NCBI GenBank assembly: GCA_022414725.1
Contig: CM039462.1
Span: 52,019,908 to 52,083,907 of the forward strand
From: Microglena sp. YARC
Taxonomy: Eukaryota > Chlorophyta > Chlorophyceae > Chlamydomonadales > Chlamydomonadaceae
Length of the DNA: 64,000 bases
Direction of reading: 5' to 3'
Below, piece by piece: positions 1-10,971 of this stretch. Under the pieces are notes generated by a model, which was not told the DNA's origin, did no database searches, and saw only the letters and a list, made by a program, of their open reading frames with translations. Within the stretch, counting starts at the first letter, position 1. Each line of letters opens with the position of its first letter. The translations under genes were made by a program, and so were the position numbers.

Positions 1-2070
1 CACCACACCACACCACACCACACCACACCTCACCCACGCCACACAACACAACACACCACACCACACCTCGCACACCACCTCGCACCACACCACCCTCACC
101 ACACCACACCACACCCTCACCACGCCACACAACAACACACCACACCAACACCTCGCACACCGCCACCACACCACACAGGACGCTCACCACACCACACCAC
201 TTTACCACACCACACCACACCACACAACCTCAGCCACACCACACCACCAACCACACCACACCACACCACACCACGCACACACCACCACAACGCCACCACC
301 ACACCACCACCACACCAAGGCGCACACTTACACACCTACCACATCACAACCCCACAAAACCACCACCAAACACAACACCGCACCACACCACACACATTAC
401 ACACACCGCCACAACACACCACACCAACCACACACACCCACACCACACCACACCACACCACACCACACCACACCACACCACACCACACCACACCACACCA
501 CACCAAAACCAACACACACACCACACCTCAATCCACACCACACCACACCACACCACACCACACCACCACACCACACCACACCACACCACACCTCACCACG
601 CCACTTCCACAACCACACCACACCTCGCACACCGCACCACACCACCACACACCTCACCACACCACACCACACCACACCAAGCCTTACCACACCCTTACCG
701 CACCTCACCACACCACACCACACCACACCACACACACCACACCACACCACACACACCACACCACACACACCACACACCACCACACCCACACACACCACAC
801 CACACCACACCACCACCACCACACCACACACACCACACCAACGCCACACCACACAACCTCACCACACCACACCTCCACCACAGCCACACCACATTACACC
901 ACACCGCCAACAACCACAACACAACACAACACACAACACCACACCACACACCACACCACACCACACATCACCACACCTCACCACACCACACCACACCAAC
1001 ACCACACCACAGCACGTCACCACACCACACCAGCATCACGCCACACCACACCAACCACACCTCACACCACACACAACACACACCACACACACATACCACA
1101 CCACACACACCACTACACCCTACACTCACACCTTACCGACCACACCACACCACACCACACCACACCACACCTCACCACACCACACACACCACACCACACC
1201 ACACCACACCACACCACACCACCACCAACCACACCACACACACCACACCACGCCACGCCACACCACACCTCACCGCCTCACCACACCACACCTCACCACA
1301 CCACACCTCAACACAACACCAAACCACACACGACACCACACCACACCACACACTCACCCCCGCCCAACCACACCACACCTTGCACACCACACCGCAACAC
1401 AACACACAGCACAACACACCCAAACACAACACAACACAACACAACACAACACAACACTCCACACCACACCACACCACACACCACACCACATCACGCCACA
1501 CCACACACCACACCACACCACACAATACCATACGACGAGACAAAACGACACAAATTGACACAAAACAACACGACATGATACGACACGCCACACCACACCA
1601 CACACCTACCAACCCAAACCACACCACGCCTCACCACACCACACACACACCACACCACACCACACCTCACCAACACCACACACCACGCCACGCCACAACC
1701 TCACCACACCTCACACACCACACCACACCTCACCACACCAGACCACACCACACCACACACCACGACACGACACAGCCACACCACACCACACCTCACCACA
1801 CACCTCATCACACCACACCACACCAACACCACACCACACCACACCACACCACACCTCATCACACTAAACCACACCACACCTCACCTCACCACACCACACG
1901 ACATGACACGACACGACACGACATGCCACAACACAACATACAACACAAATCACCACACCACACCACAACTCACCACAACACAGCACAACACAACAAAACG
2001 CACCAAAACACACCAAATCACGCCAAAGCACACCACACCACACCACAACGCACCACATCACACCACACAT
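1..2070. repeat. C/A-rich pentamer-like satellite (CCACA/CACAC)
   Basis: About 2 kb of near-continuous variants of the pentamer CCACA (often read as CACCACACCA decamers), with scattered CTCAC, CGCAC and AACAC units. The plus strand almost lacks G. Between about 1390 and 2000 the unit drifts toward AACAC and GACAC. Long open frames on both strands (His/Thr/Pro-rich on plus, Val/Trp/Cys-rich on minus) are by-products of the repeat. It may continue left of the window. I see no gene. Confidence 0.95.
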
Positions 2071-2640
2071 AATGGTGTCATATGGTATGGGGTAGCATAG
2101 CATGGTATGATTTGTACCTACATGCATGGTATATTGATATGGTATGACATGGTGCAGCGTAGCATGGCATGTTATGGTTTATACATGCATGCATGGTAAC
2201 TTGGTAGTATGTTGGGGTATAACATGGTGTGGCATAGCATGGTATATTGGTATGGTCTCTCATGGTGCAGCATAGCATGGCATGTTATGGGTTATACCAA
2301 CATGCATGATACAAAGGTATATTGGTGTGGTATGGCATGGTGTAGCATGGCATGGTATGGTTTAAACCTACATGCATGTTAGCATAGTAGTATGGTGTGC
2401 TATGGCATGGTGTAGTATAGCATGGCATGGTATGGTGTATTCCAGCATGCATGATACAATGTCCTGATGGTGTGGTATTGCATGGTGTAGCATAGCATGG
2501 TATGGTTTGTACCTACCTGCATAGTATATTGGTATGGCATGGCATGGTGCACCATAGCATGGCATGTCATGGTTATATATATTATATATGTAGTATGTAT
2601 GCTTTAGGCCTCTGATGACCCCCCTAGGTTCCACGTGTCT
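2071..2640. repeat. ATGGT/ATGGC pentamer tract with ~70-bp secondary period
   Basis: Directly follows the CCACA satellite but with G/T-rich plus-strand units (ATGGT, ATGGC, GTAGC, ATAGC). Landmarks such as CATGCATG recur near 2121, 2188, 2301, 2371, 2446 and (degenerate) 2517, mostly 67-75 bp apart, so pentamers are organised into a loose longer unit. No coding capacity is credible. The array fades out into unique sequence after about 2640. Confidence 0.85.
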
Positions 2641-3360
2641 CATTGTACATTAGTTTGTCTCTCTCCATCTGTGCTGCTGATACCGGCAAACTCTGCACCC
2701 AAACATTTGGCTCGTAGTTGGAGTGCGCATGAACTAGAGATATGCAGCATTGCAGGCGGTCATGATCCTTCTCAAAAGTTTTCAAATGTTGTGTAGCTTA
2801 TTCTGCTATGAGGACCTACTTACTCCACTACTTCTGAAACTCCCAGCCTCCCTCCTCTCACTTTCTCGCATTCTGCATATCAACTATTTCTTGACTATTT
2901 GCCCCATGTCCTGCCCGTGACTTCTAATGTGTCCAGGGTTTAGTTGCTTAGTGGTTTGAATGCCAGCCGTTGTCAGATGCCACGTGTCCAGGCTGTCTAG
3001 ACTATGTGTTCAATCCTACGCACGCCAGGGACACGCCCAGCCGACTCTACAACCTCATTGGCAGAACACGTGTCCGACCGCAAATCACACTGCGAAAATC
3101 GTAATACATGTTGTATTAGGCAACAAGCGGCTTGTGTCCTGGGGGTCCGAATGAATTGCCATAAATGTGGGGAATGAAGCCACATCAAGCTTGTATGCAG
3201 CTGACCGAACAAATTCAACTATACCTCTAATTGGTTACATTTCCTTTGCATCAACTGCTTGCAAATAAAGTCCATCTACAAGACAGTCCAGGCACGTTTA
3301 ATACTCCTTCAAATTTAACAACCCTACAAAATGTCAATTGTCGTAGTAAATGAAGCTACA
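2641..3360. other. Unique sequence, no gene seen
   Basis: About 700 bp of mixed composition without repeats I can recognise. Open frames near 2960-3218 on both strands are short and show no motif, and I see no convincing splice-site pairs. Confidence 0.5.
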
Positions 3361-3745
3361 TCCATCGATTCAATTCAACTAAATCCCAAATATATTGAAT
3401 TCAAATGAATACAATTGAAATCAATTAAATGCCATTCAATTCAAGTCAAAACAACACAATTTTGATTATATCAAATTAATTAAATCAATTTTAATTAATT
3501 AATTAATTAACTAATTCATACAATTAAATTTAATTGATAATTAATTTAATATAATTTAATTAATTAGTTGATTAATCAATTAATTAATAACTTATAATTA
3601 ATCAAAGAATTAAACATAATTTGATTAATCCATTTAATCTTATTATTCATCAATTAATACAGTTTATTTATTTAATTGAACAATTATACAATAATAAAAT
3701 TATACAATTAAATTTTTAATTAAATACAGATTATTTAAAACATTT
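3361..3745. repeat. AT-rich low-complexity tract (TTAATTAA-type)
   Basis: Almost pure A/T composed of overlapping AATT, TTAA and TAAT words, densest at 3470-3700. It sits directly before repeat family A. The same AATT-rich style recurs inside repeat family B (4600-4800 and 12050-12240), suggesting all derive from one class of AT-rich element. Confidence 0.8.
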
Positions 3746-4192
3746 TCATTCGGGACGCGCCTCCAGGCGCCCTTTATTTGAAGAGGGATTAGCCCCATTA
3801 AAATGTCCGTCCGTCCGTTAGTTAGTTAGTCCGTGTGTCACAAACCATTTTTTCAGGTTTTATGAAAAACATCAAAAATTGAACATTCTATATTTTTGAT
3901 GAATTATAAGACTTATTTATACCGGACAAATTCTGACCAGAGCCCATATGAGCATCGCAATTCACGAAAAGGAGCTCAGGTTGGGCCAAATAGCTACAAT
4001 TAACGGTCAACAATTTGATTAAGGGTGTTCTGAAGCTAAACATTTCAAATTTGAACCATTTATACATGAGCGCAAACATAGGTTTGGGAGCAGAATTGTG
4101 GTCAAAAATTGGAGGCGAAACATGTAAGCATCACAATGGACGAAACATTCCCCTCGGGCACTTGTGCTATAATTAGCCCACGGACCCCACCT
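3746..4192 (+). repeat. Dispersed repeat A, copy 1
   Basis: Starts at a GC-rich boundary word, CGCGCCTCCAGGCGCCCTT, and runs through a GTCC/GTTA microsatellite (about 3804-3830) to a conserved end reading ACGGACCCC. Copy 2 at about 4812-5268 matches nearly throughout; differences are mainly the microsatellite length and small indels. No protein is encoded. Orientation is arbitrary because no termini with inverted repeats or target duplications are evident. Confidence 0.8.
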
Positions 4193-4320
4193 CAGGGCCG
4201 TGCGTGCGGGCAGGGGCGGTGCCACCGGCGTGGGCGTGGGCAGGGCGGGGCAGGAGCCGGGGCAGGGCGGGGACGGGGGCGGGGACGGGGACGGGGGCGG
4301 GGGCCACCGGGCGGGGGCAG
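4193..4320 (+). repeat. G-rich GGGGAC/GGGGC tract, G-quadruplex prone
   Basis: A run of GGGGCGG, GGGGACGG and GGGCAGGG words with more than ten G-runs of three or more, between repeat A and repeat B. Translations give Arg/Gly or Pro/Arg dipeptide repeats, typical of GC microsatellites rather than genes. Potential to form G-quadruplexes is inferred from the pattern. Confidence 0.75.
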
Positions 4321-4838
4321 TGGCAAGCCACGCCACCTGCTGCTGGCCAAAAGCCCGTTCAGTAGGACGGGATACACCGTTCACGTCTGGGCTGGGCCGA
4401 AACATGCAATACCTTGAACAAATTCCGTAAAATCAACCAGACACCTGATTGGCCTCATTTTTCTTGCATCACATTCTTAAAAAATCCAATCTACATACAT
4501 GCATTTCATTACATTACAGAAACGTTCAATACTGCTTAAAAATCAATAACCCTCCAACAAATCTCTTTTTCGTCACCTTGTAGTTAACAATGCTAAATCA
4601 TCAATCGATTCATTGGAATTCAATTAATTTAAAGCCTCCAGGCGCCCTTCGAATTTAATCCAATTCGAATCGATACAATTTAAAGCAATTACATGCATTC
4701 AAATCACGTTAATTAAATTAAATGGAAAGGAATAAATCGAATTAAAATAACATTAAATACAATTCAATTCAATTAATTAAAATACAATGAATTAAGGATC
4801 CGAATCATTTCATTCGGGACGCGCCTCCAGGCGCCCTT
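4300..4838 (+). repeat. Dispersed repeat B, copy 1
   Basis: About 540 bp, closely matched by 11736-12282. It begins with a GC-rich segment (GGGCCACCGGGCGGGGGCAG), passes through an AT-rich middle, and ends with the same GCGCCTCCAGGCGCCCTT word that opens repeat A. Both copies are preceded by G-rich DNA. No open frame is conserved between copies, so this is probably a non-autonomous element or fragment of one. Confidence 0.85.
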
Positions 4839-5268
4839 AATGAGTACCCGAATGAAAAAATCTCCAGATTTGTTGAAGAGGGATTAGACCCATTAAAATG
4901 TCCGTTCGTCCGTGTGTCACAAACCATTTTTTCAGGTTTTATGAAAAACATCAAAAAATTGAACATTCTATAATTTTGATGAATTATAAGACTTATTTAT
5001 ACCGGACAAATTCTGACCAGAGCCCATATGAGCATCGCAATTCACGAAAAGGAGCTCAGGTTGGGCCAAATAGCTACAATTAACGGTTAACAATTTGATT
5101 TCAGGGTGTTTTGAGCTAACATTTCTAATTTGAACTACTCATACATGTGCGCAAACATAAGTTTGGGAGCAGAATTGTGGTCAAAAATTGGAGGCGAAAC
5201 ATGTAAGCATCACAATGGACGAAACATTCCCCTCGGGCACTTGTGCTATAATCAGCCCACGGACCCCC
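4812..5268 (+). repeat. Dispersed repeat A, copy 2
   Basis: Second copy of repeat A, adjoining the end of repeat B so that the shared GCGCCTCCAGGCGC word serves as the B/A junction. It has an extra ~40 bp after that word and a shorter GTCC microsatellite than copy 1. The match ends at a C-run near 5265. Confidence 0.8.
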
Positions 5269-6021
5269 CCCCATGCGAGTACCGTACCGGCCCAGAGGGC
5301 GCCTGAGGGTCGAACGCGATGATTCTTTCTCGGCGCATAGGCTACCGATGGCAATGCTTTTGCGCAGCAATTGACCGACTATGCTTCATTTACAATCTCA
5401 CTGACTGTCTGATCTAGCAACTTTCTCAGCGCAGCGCGCCTGGGCCCAATGCCCGACACCAGGGTCTAAGGGCTGTTTCGCCCCGGATCTTCGAGCTGCA
5501 TCCTTTCGCTCCAGGGTCGCGAATGATTCGAAAGGGCTAATAACGGTAGTGGGATGGTTTTGGGCGGGGTGTTTGGCGATCTTAGTGATCGGGAGCCAGA
5601 ATGGAATCCCGTACCTGTCCCCAGAGCCCCATGCAGGGCACAGGCCCATGCATGGGACAGGAATGGGCTCCAGCCTCCCCTTAGGTGTCCACTGTTTCAT
5701 TTTAACTGAGGGGGGGGGGGGGGGGGGGGATAACAACCTCAGAATATGCGGTTTGACAACTTATTGTTGCCCCCCCCCCCCTCTCGGGTGGTAAAGTGGA
5801 AATTTCCTATCACAAACAAAAGTAGTAGCAAAGAATTTGTATCAACTTGGGTTGTAAAGAGTCTCTCAAACCGCGAAGAACAATTAGTTTCGAAATGGAT
5901 TAGATTTTGGAGCACTTGAACATGGTTACATGGCTCCAGCTAGCAATTTGGCAGCTCACCGTCTTCGGTAGCAAAAATAATTACACGGGAATATGTAATC
6001 GTTACAACAACAACACAAAAG
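5269..6021. other. Intergenic; poly-G and poly-C tracts
   Basis: No gene seen. Holds a 20-nt poly-G (5710-5729) and a 12-nt poly-C (5770-5781) about 40 nt apart, which could pair as a hairpin or may reflect assembly difficulty. The open frames covering 5398-5794 cross these tracts and show no domain. Confidence 0.6.
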
Positions 6022-6340
6022 TCAGAGGAGCTGCCTAAAAGTTGCTGCTCGTGCCCCCCCCCCCAAAAGGCTGCGAAGTCTACTAAGTAGCGGTCCATAG
6101 TCAGGGGAGCTGCCTAGAAGCTGCTGCTCGTAGCAGAAAAAATAAAAAGCTGTTGAAGCCACTAAGTACAGGTCCACAGTCAGGGAAGCTGCCTAGAAGC
6201 TTTGTGCTCTTAAGCAAAAAAAATAAAAAGCTATGCAGTCCAATAAGCACAAGTCCACAGTCAGGGGAGCTGCCGGTGGAGCTGCCCAGAAGCTGCTGCT
6301 TGTTACACCCCAAAATAGCAAAGGACCCCACGTTGGAAAA
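6022..6340 (+). repeat. 79-bp tandem repeat derived from a MITE terminus (4 copies)
   Basis: Units begin at about 6022, 6101, 6180 and 6261 (spacings 79, 79, 81). Each carries the word GGAGCTGCCTAGAAGCTGCT or a close variant followed by an A-rich AAAATAAAAAGC stretch. The same word plus A-rich tail forms the right terminus of the inverted-repeat element at 9867-10062. The array is therefore a tandem multiplication of one end of that element. It lies 3' of the spliced minus-strand gene. Confidence 0.85.
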
Positions 6341-6473
6341 GGATCATCCTAGGGTAGGCAGAGGCCGAGGAGGGGGAGACAGGGGGGAGGAGGAGGGGGA
6401 GGCAGGGGGGGGGGGGATGAGGCAAAGGGGGAGGAGGCAGAGGGAGAGGAGGAAGCGGAGGATGTGTAGTGCC
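6341..6473. other. Purine-rich spacer 3' of the spliced gene
   Basis: GAGG/GGGGA-rich plus strand (CT-rich on the gene's sense strand) between the tandem repeat and the stop codon of the minus-strand gene. Probably 3' untranslated or flanking sequence. No poly(A) signal is identified with confidence. Confidence 0.4.
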
Positions 6474-9400
6474 CTAGTGTGCAGAAGACTTGTGGTGCTG
6501 ACGGACTGTGATCGTTGACAAGGCCTTAGTCAAGTCAGAAGACTTGCTATCCTTCCCATCTTTGTGCTTCTCCTGCTGCCGCTGCATGTCAATTCCCGTG
6601 TTCATGCGCAGTATGTGGTGCTCATAAGCCAAGTCCCTCTTTGCTGCATGGGGCAAGTAGAACCCACGCTCTTCGTCCGTCATCACCATTAGGCGAGCAA
6701 GGTAAACAATCTTGGCCAGCCCGTATCGAAACGGCCCAAGTGACGGTCGGTACTGAGGAGAACAAGGTGGTTGGTGGGTAATGGTAAGGTATTGTACAAT
6801 CTAGAACATGTGCATGCATATGGGTCATCGATCATCAATTCCCCCATGCCCCCTCGGCATGTGTGTGGCACATTTACACAGAAGCAACATACCGGCGTGT
6901 GCCTCCCACTCATGCGCATGCGATCAAAAATCTCCCAATGTACGAGTCTATCCTACGCATGCCTTACCTGCAAATTCTGCGTGCTCTGGCTGAAGAAAGT
7001 CTCCACGGGGTTTGTGCCCGCCGCACGAATGTCTCCCCTTGTACCCCTTCACCGCTGGGTACCTGCGGGTGCTGGGGGTGGCTAGGGTGCCCACAGGATG
7101 CAACAAGGCTTCGTAGGCCACCGGATCCTCCATCATGGAAGATAGTACATGGGGGGTCCATGGGGCATCCTCCATTGTGCCACTCTTACCGAGGGGAACC
7201 ATGGCCCTAGGGGCAAGGGGGTAGCTTTCCCTAAACAACCCGTGTAGCCGTACATACCACAAGCTCTCGTAGTTATACAGCAGGGATGTCAATATCTTGA
7301 CAGGCAAGCCCCTAACCTTCTGGGGAAGGGAATCTACCTGTTTGTAGAAGGGTTGCAACAAGTGCGCACGAAGCAATGCTTGGTCATGAAAGCGCGCAAA
7401 ACGCTCTCCCCATGTCAAGCTTGTCGTGTCAGCAGCCTGGAACCCTCGGCCAAAGACCAACATGGCACATGCACAGTCGTGGAAGCCAGCATTAGACACA
7501 GCTTGGAAGAAGGCTAGGTCCAAGAACATGGCGGCATAGGGGGCCGTCCTGTTCTTGTCTGTGCCGCCACGGATTAGGGAAACATGGCGTGTAAAGGCTG
7601 GCTCGTTTGTAGGTACTGGAGCAGTGAGAGCTGTATACAACAAGGCAGGGGCAGACAACAAGTGCCCGACTGAATGTTCCTTGGCCTCATCCCAGGCTTC
7701 AAGCTGCTTGGCCTGCTCTGCCGAGCTTGGTGGCTTGCAAGGCTGGGTGTGGTTGCACTGCTTCAACACACTCACTTTAGGGCCTAGCTTCTGCAGTCCT
7801 ATGGATTGCCCGATGTTCTTGAGCTTGTGCTCCATGTCCTCGACACCAGCAAACAACTCGCCTGTTTCGCATAGCACCTCAGGGACGTATGCACTGACTC
7901 CTCGGTCTATGCCATACATCACGAGATCAACACATTGCATGTGTTGCACTCTCGCATTGCCCAGACATCTGGTGAGCTCCCCGACAAGACTACCAATAGG
8001 CGGACGGCCTTTCACACGCCCATCTGCTATGGCACGCAAAGCCACAACCTCCGCTACCAAACGGTGTAGAGGAAGCGAAGGTCTACCGTGTTTCCGATTG
8101 GTCTCAAAGCAAAAGGCAAGGGCTGGGGCTGACATGTAAGAGGCATCAGCGACTGCAGCAGCATCAAAGGCATCCTGTGAAGAGACTCGATTCTTCTCAA
8201 CTGCATTGGCCACCTTCTTTAGATAGGCCTCAACCGACATCTTCACCGTGTCGGGGACGGGAATGCCTGCTTCGAAGAGCTTGCCAAGAGGCTTATTCCT
8301 CATGTTGATGCCAAAAATGACCTTGTCCTCATCCAGGCGGATGTTGTCCAACCAACCGCCCTGCCTTGCCCCTGCAGCCTTCATGAATTGCCAAGGATAC
8401 ATTTCCACACGACTATCTCCCTGGGCATGCGCCTTTTCAATAAGCTCCGCAACTTGCTTGTCAGTCACTTTGAAGCCAGGCTGTTGGGCTGAAAAGGCCA
8501 CCATACCATTCTCATTGAAGGTGCCCTTAAGGTTGGCGCAACACACCATCATATTCCTAAGAGCAAGCACCTCTGCATCCTCATCTCTCAACCTCAACCT
8601 CTTCCACTTCAACATCTTCCCACTTCAAGCATCTTTCCACTGAACATCGTAGATGCATCCCAGATAGGGGTGCATCTCTTAAAGCTATCGGCACTTAGTA
8701 CACCGCACAGTTTGCGCTCAAAAGCTAGCCCCAGGACGAGGTTAAACCTAGGCTGTCTGGGTATTTCAAGACACGACCTTCTTGCCGCTCCCCCCCTCTC
8801 CTTGGCCCCACCCATCCTCTTCATGGGCAAGGACCACGCAAAGCGCCGCCAAAAGCGTTGAATCCAAGCATACACCTTTAAGGCTCCAAAGAATTTCCAG
8901 AGGGCACTGCTCCAACAAAAGTTTGATGTTAGGGCGCGAGTGAAGTTTCTGGCCGTATCTGCCATGAGAAGGAGCCAGATCCGGTGGTGTTCGAAGTTGA
9001 GTCGGCCACTGGAGATGGCAGACAACAGATCAGAGACCAAGTTCCTGCAATTGGGCGGCATCTCGTTGAGCTTGGCCTGAGCTGCACGGACCGCCCCTGC
9101 GATTTGTGCGTTTTCTGCATTTTGGGCCTCCTCGCCCTGCATCTCATCCAGCTTTGCTTTCAGCTCGTTCACTTTGGCACATAATGCCTTAAACTTGGCG
9201 GTCTGATCTCCGGTTACCCGTGCCACCTTGTCACCCAAACGCTTGTATTCTGCACTAATGGCCTTCCTGCGTAGCTCCTTCTTTTCTGTAGAGAGCCAGC
9301 AGAATGCCACTTTGCTGGCAGCACTTGTGCGGTCCACAACCTTGTTGCTGTCATTAGCACCATCATCTCCGGAGGTGGGTCCACCATCAACACCCCCCGC

Positions 9401-10668
9401 CATACTCCCTACAGTGCTCCCAACATCGCTGCCTACACAACTCCCAAACCTGCTTGACACACGGCGAGTGTGCATGCTAGGATACGATTTGGGCACTTGT
9501 TGCAGGCCAGCTGGTGAGCCATGCAGCCCCCCCCCCCCCAGTCCGGCTGGGCGAGCTCCATCCAGCAATGTTTCACCTTCAGCACCAGCAGGTGAGAGGT
9601 CCACTCCTCCTGGCAACGGAAAGCTCCTTGAGCCACTTGCTGGCGCTTGCTCCATGTCAGTATCAGCCTCCTCATTCTCAGCATCCTCATCCTCATCATC
9701 AGCATCAGACCCAGAGCTCTTCTGCTTCTGCTTCTTCTTATCAGGAGATGTTGCCAGGGAAGAGGTTCCGGAGAAGGGAAGAGGTTCCGGAGGAGGGGGG
9801 AGTGGTGGGGTGTCCTTGCAACCTGCATGGTTGTTGAGGGGTTCAAATAAAGGGTGGGTAAGCTATGCTTTTATTTTTCGTCTACGAGCAGCAGCTTCTA
9901 GGCAGCTCCCTTAGCTGGCTATTTAGCCCAACCCACCACAAGCTAGTGAACCTTGAAGCTGACACAATCAGCTTTCTAACAATGCTTAAATTGTGGGACG
10001 TAGCCCAGTGGCTGGCTGGTGGAGCTGCCTAGAAGCTGCTGCTCTTAGCCAAAAATAAAAGCAGTGGGTGTTAAGTGGTGGTGCGCTGCAGCTGGTCGTG
10101 CTGGCGATTGCGGTGTTTTGGGGGGGACTTATGATCATACCAAAGTAAATATGTGCCTGGCAATTGCAACGTGTAAGCTATTACCTCCAGTGGTTGCTTT
10201 GAGGGTTTCACCAAGGCTGCGCTTGACTGCAGTTCTAGCTATTCTCCTATGTCCTTTCGTCAAGTGCTGCGTAGCAGGTTCCTGCTGTGCGGAGGTGCTT
10301 GCTGGTGCGTGCCCGCTGGTAGGGACCGCTGTGGAGCCGCTAGCGGGCCCACTAGTAGAGGCTGGTGCGTTCCCGTCAACCGAGGTCCTTTCTACATGGT
10401 GAAAGATTAAACAAAGGTTATACTTAACATTAGCTGGCTGGTCTTTAGTATACATGTGCATCTACAACTGCCAGCTGCCATTGCACTCACACCACACCGT
10501 ATCCCCTCAACAACTAAACAATCTAAGTACATGCATGCTTGCATGTGTGCCAAGCAAGTTGCCAACCAAACTGGAGTATACTGTGTACATACATATTACT
10601 CTTCATCCGTACTCACTTTTTGAAAGAACGTTGCCCTTTTGGAATCCTTTCGCTCCCGATTTTTGCAT
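6474..10668 (-). CDS. Spliced gene of unrecognised function, ~1,091 aa, one frameshift
   Basis: Five coding exons fit together in phase on the minus strand: 10668-10617 (ATG at 10668), 10391-10185, 9822-8748, 8556-6893 and 6752-6474 (TAG). Intron edges read GTGAGT..GTAG, GTAATA..GCAG, GTTTAA..TTAG and GTATGT..TCAG. The third intron's donor is the least certain. One extra nucleotide near 6950 must be discounted to join the end of exon 4 to its last ~20 codons; it is either a sequence error or a real lesion. The N-terminus is Ala/Ser/Thr/Pro-rich, then comes an acidic Asp/Glu stretch (before codon 9655) and a Lys/Glu/Ala-rich probable coiled coil (about 9300-9060). The C-terminal half is globular-looking, with scattered His/Cys but no motif I know. 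No signal peptide or membrane span is evident. It could be a host nuclear protein or a transposon-borne gene; I cannot tell which. Confidence 0.6.
6753..6892 (-). other. Intron 4 of the spliced gene
   Basis: Donor GTATGT after CACGCCG, acceptor TTGTTCTCCTCAG with a pyrimidine-rich lead. Both neighbours are in phase 0 and the joined reading stays open to the TAG at 6474-6476. This pair was preferred over a GTAAGG at 6967, which would put the final exon out of its long frame. Confidence 0.55.
9823..10184 (-). other. Intron 2 of the spliced gene, hosting a MITE-like element
   Basis: Donor GTAATA after CTGGAG, acceptor CCATGCAG. Phase 1 on both sides, joining exon 2 to the long open frame of exon 3. 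At 362 bp it is the longest of the four introns, and 196 bp of it is the inverted-repeat element at 9867-10062, which explains the excess length. Confidence 0.6.
9867..10062. mobile_element. MITE-like inverted-repeat element 1 (196 bp)
   Basis: Ends are inverted repeats of about 43 bp with only a few mismatches: GCTTTTATTTTTCG..GGCAGCTCCC on the left and GGAGCTGCCTAGAAGC..AAAATAAAAGC on the right, around a ~110-bp centre without coding potential. This is the layout of a miniature inverted-repeat transposable element. No clear target-site duplication is visible. It lies inside intron 2 of the minus-strand gene. Confidence 0.75.
10392..10616 (-). other. Intron 1 of the spliced gene
   Basis: Donor GTGAGT directly after a run of five A, acceptor CATGTAG. 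Splicing joins a 52-nt coding segment (phase 1) to exon 2 in the only frame of exon 2 that stays open. Upstream of the start codon the sequence TTTGTTTGCAG ends at 10670, so a further 5' untranslated exon upstream is likely. Confidence 0.55.
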
Positions 10669-10699
10669 CCTGCAAACAAACAGTGTGGGTGTGTGAAAT

Positions 10700-10925
10700 T
10701 ACATAGCTGTATGTGTGGCTGCAGGTCACTTACAAGGCTGCAGGGGTGGGTTTGGGTCACTTGCATGGCTGTATGGGTGGGGGACAGTCACTTACATGGC
10801 TGTGTGGGTCGGGGTGGGGCACTTGCATGGCTGCATGGGTGGGTTTAGGTCACTTGCTTGCAAGGCTGTATGAATGTTTGCAGGTCACTTACTAGGCCAT
10901 ATGGGTGGGTATGGGGCCTAGGTTA
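10700..10925 (+). repeat. ~32-36-bp G-rich minisatellite (5-6 copies)
   Basis: Units of the form GCATGGCTGTATGGGTGGG followed by TTTGGGTCACTT, starting near 10730, 10764, 10796, 10825 and 10859, with degenerate copies at either end. The plus-strand open frames over it are Trp/Gly repeats from the unit and not genes. It sits just upstream of the spliced gene's start codon, so length changes here could affect its 5' region. Confidence 0.85.
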
Positions 10926-10971
10926 GACCCACACTCACCCATGCAGCCATCAAAATTCCATAGGGGACCAA

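Noticed and set aside
1..2127. Long open frames on both strands of the CCACA satellite
   Set aside because: They are direct translations of a pentamer repeat lacking stop codons; composition is only Val/Trp/Cys/Gly or His/Thr/Pro.
4109..4430. Arg/Gly-rich open frames in the G-rich tract
   Set aside because: Generated by GGGGAC/GGGGC repeats and not conserved in repeat B copy 2.
6753..6967. GTAAGG at 6967 as a splice donor of the spliced gene
   Set aside because: It would leave phase 1 and force the last exon into a short frame, whereas a 1-nt skip followed by the GTATGT donor at 6892 keeps the long natural frames on both sides.
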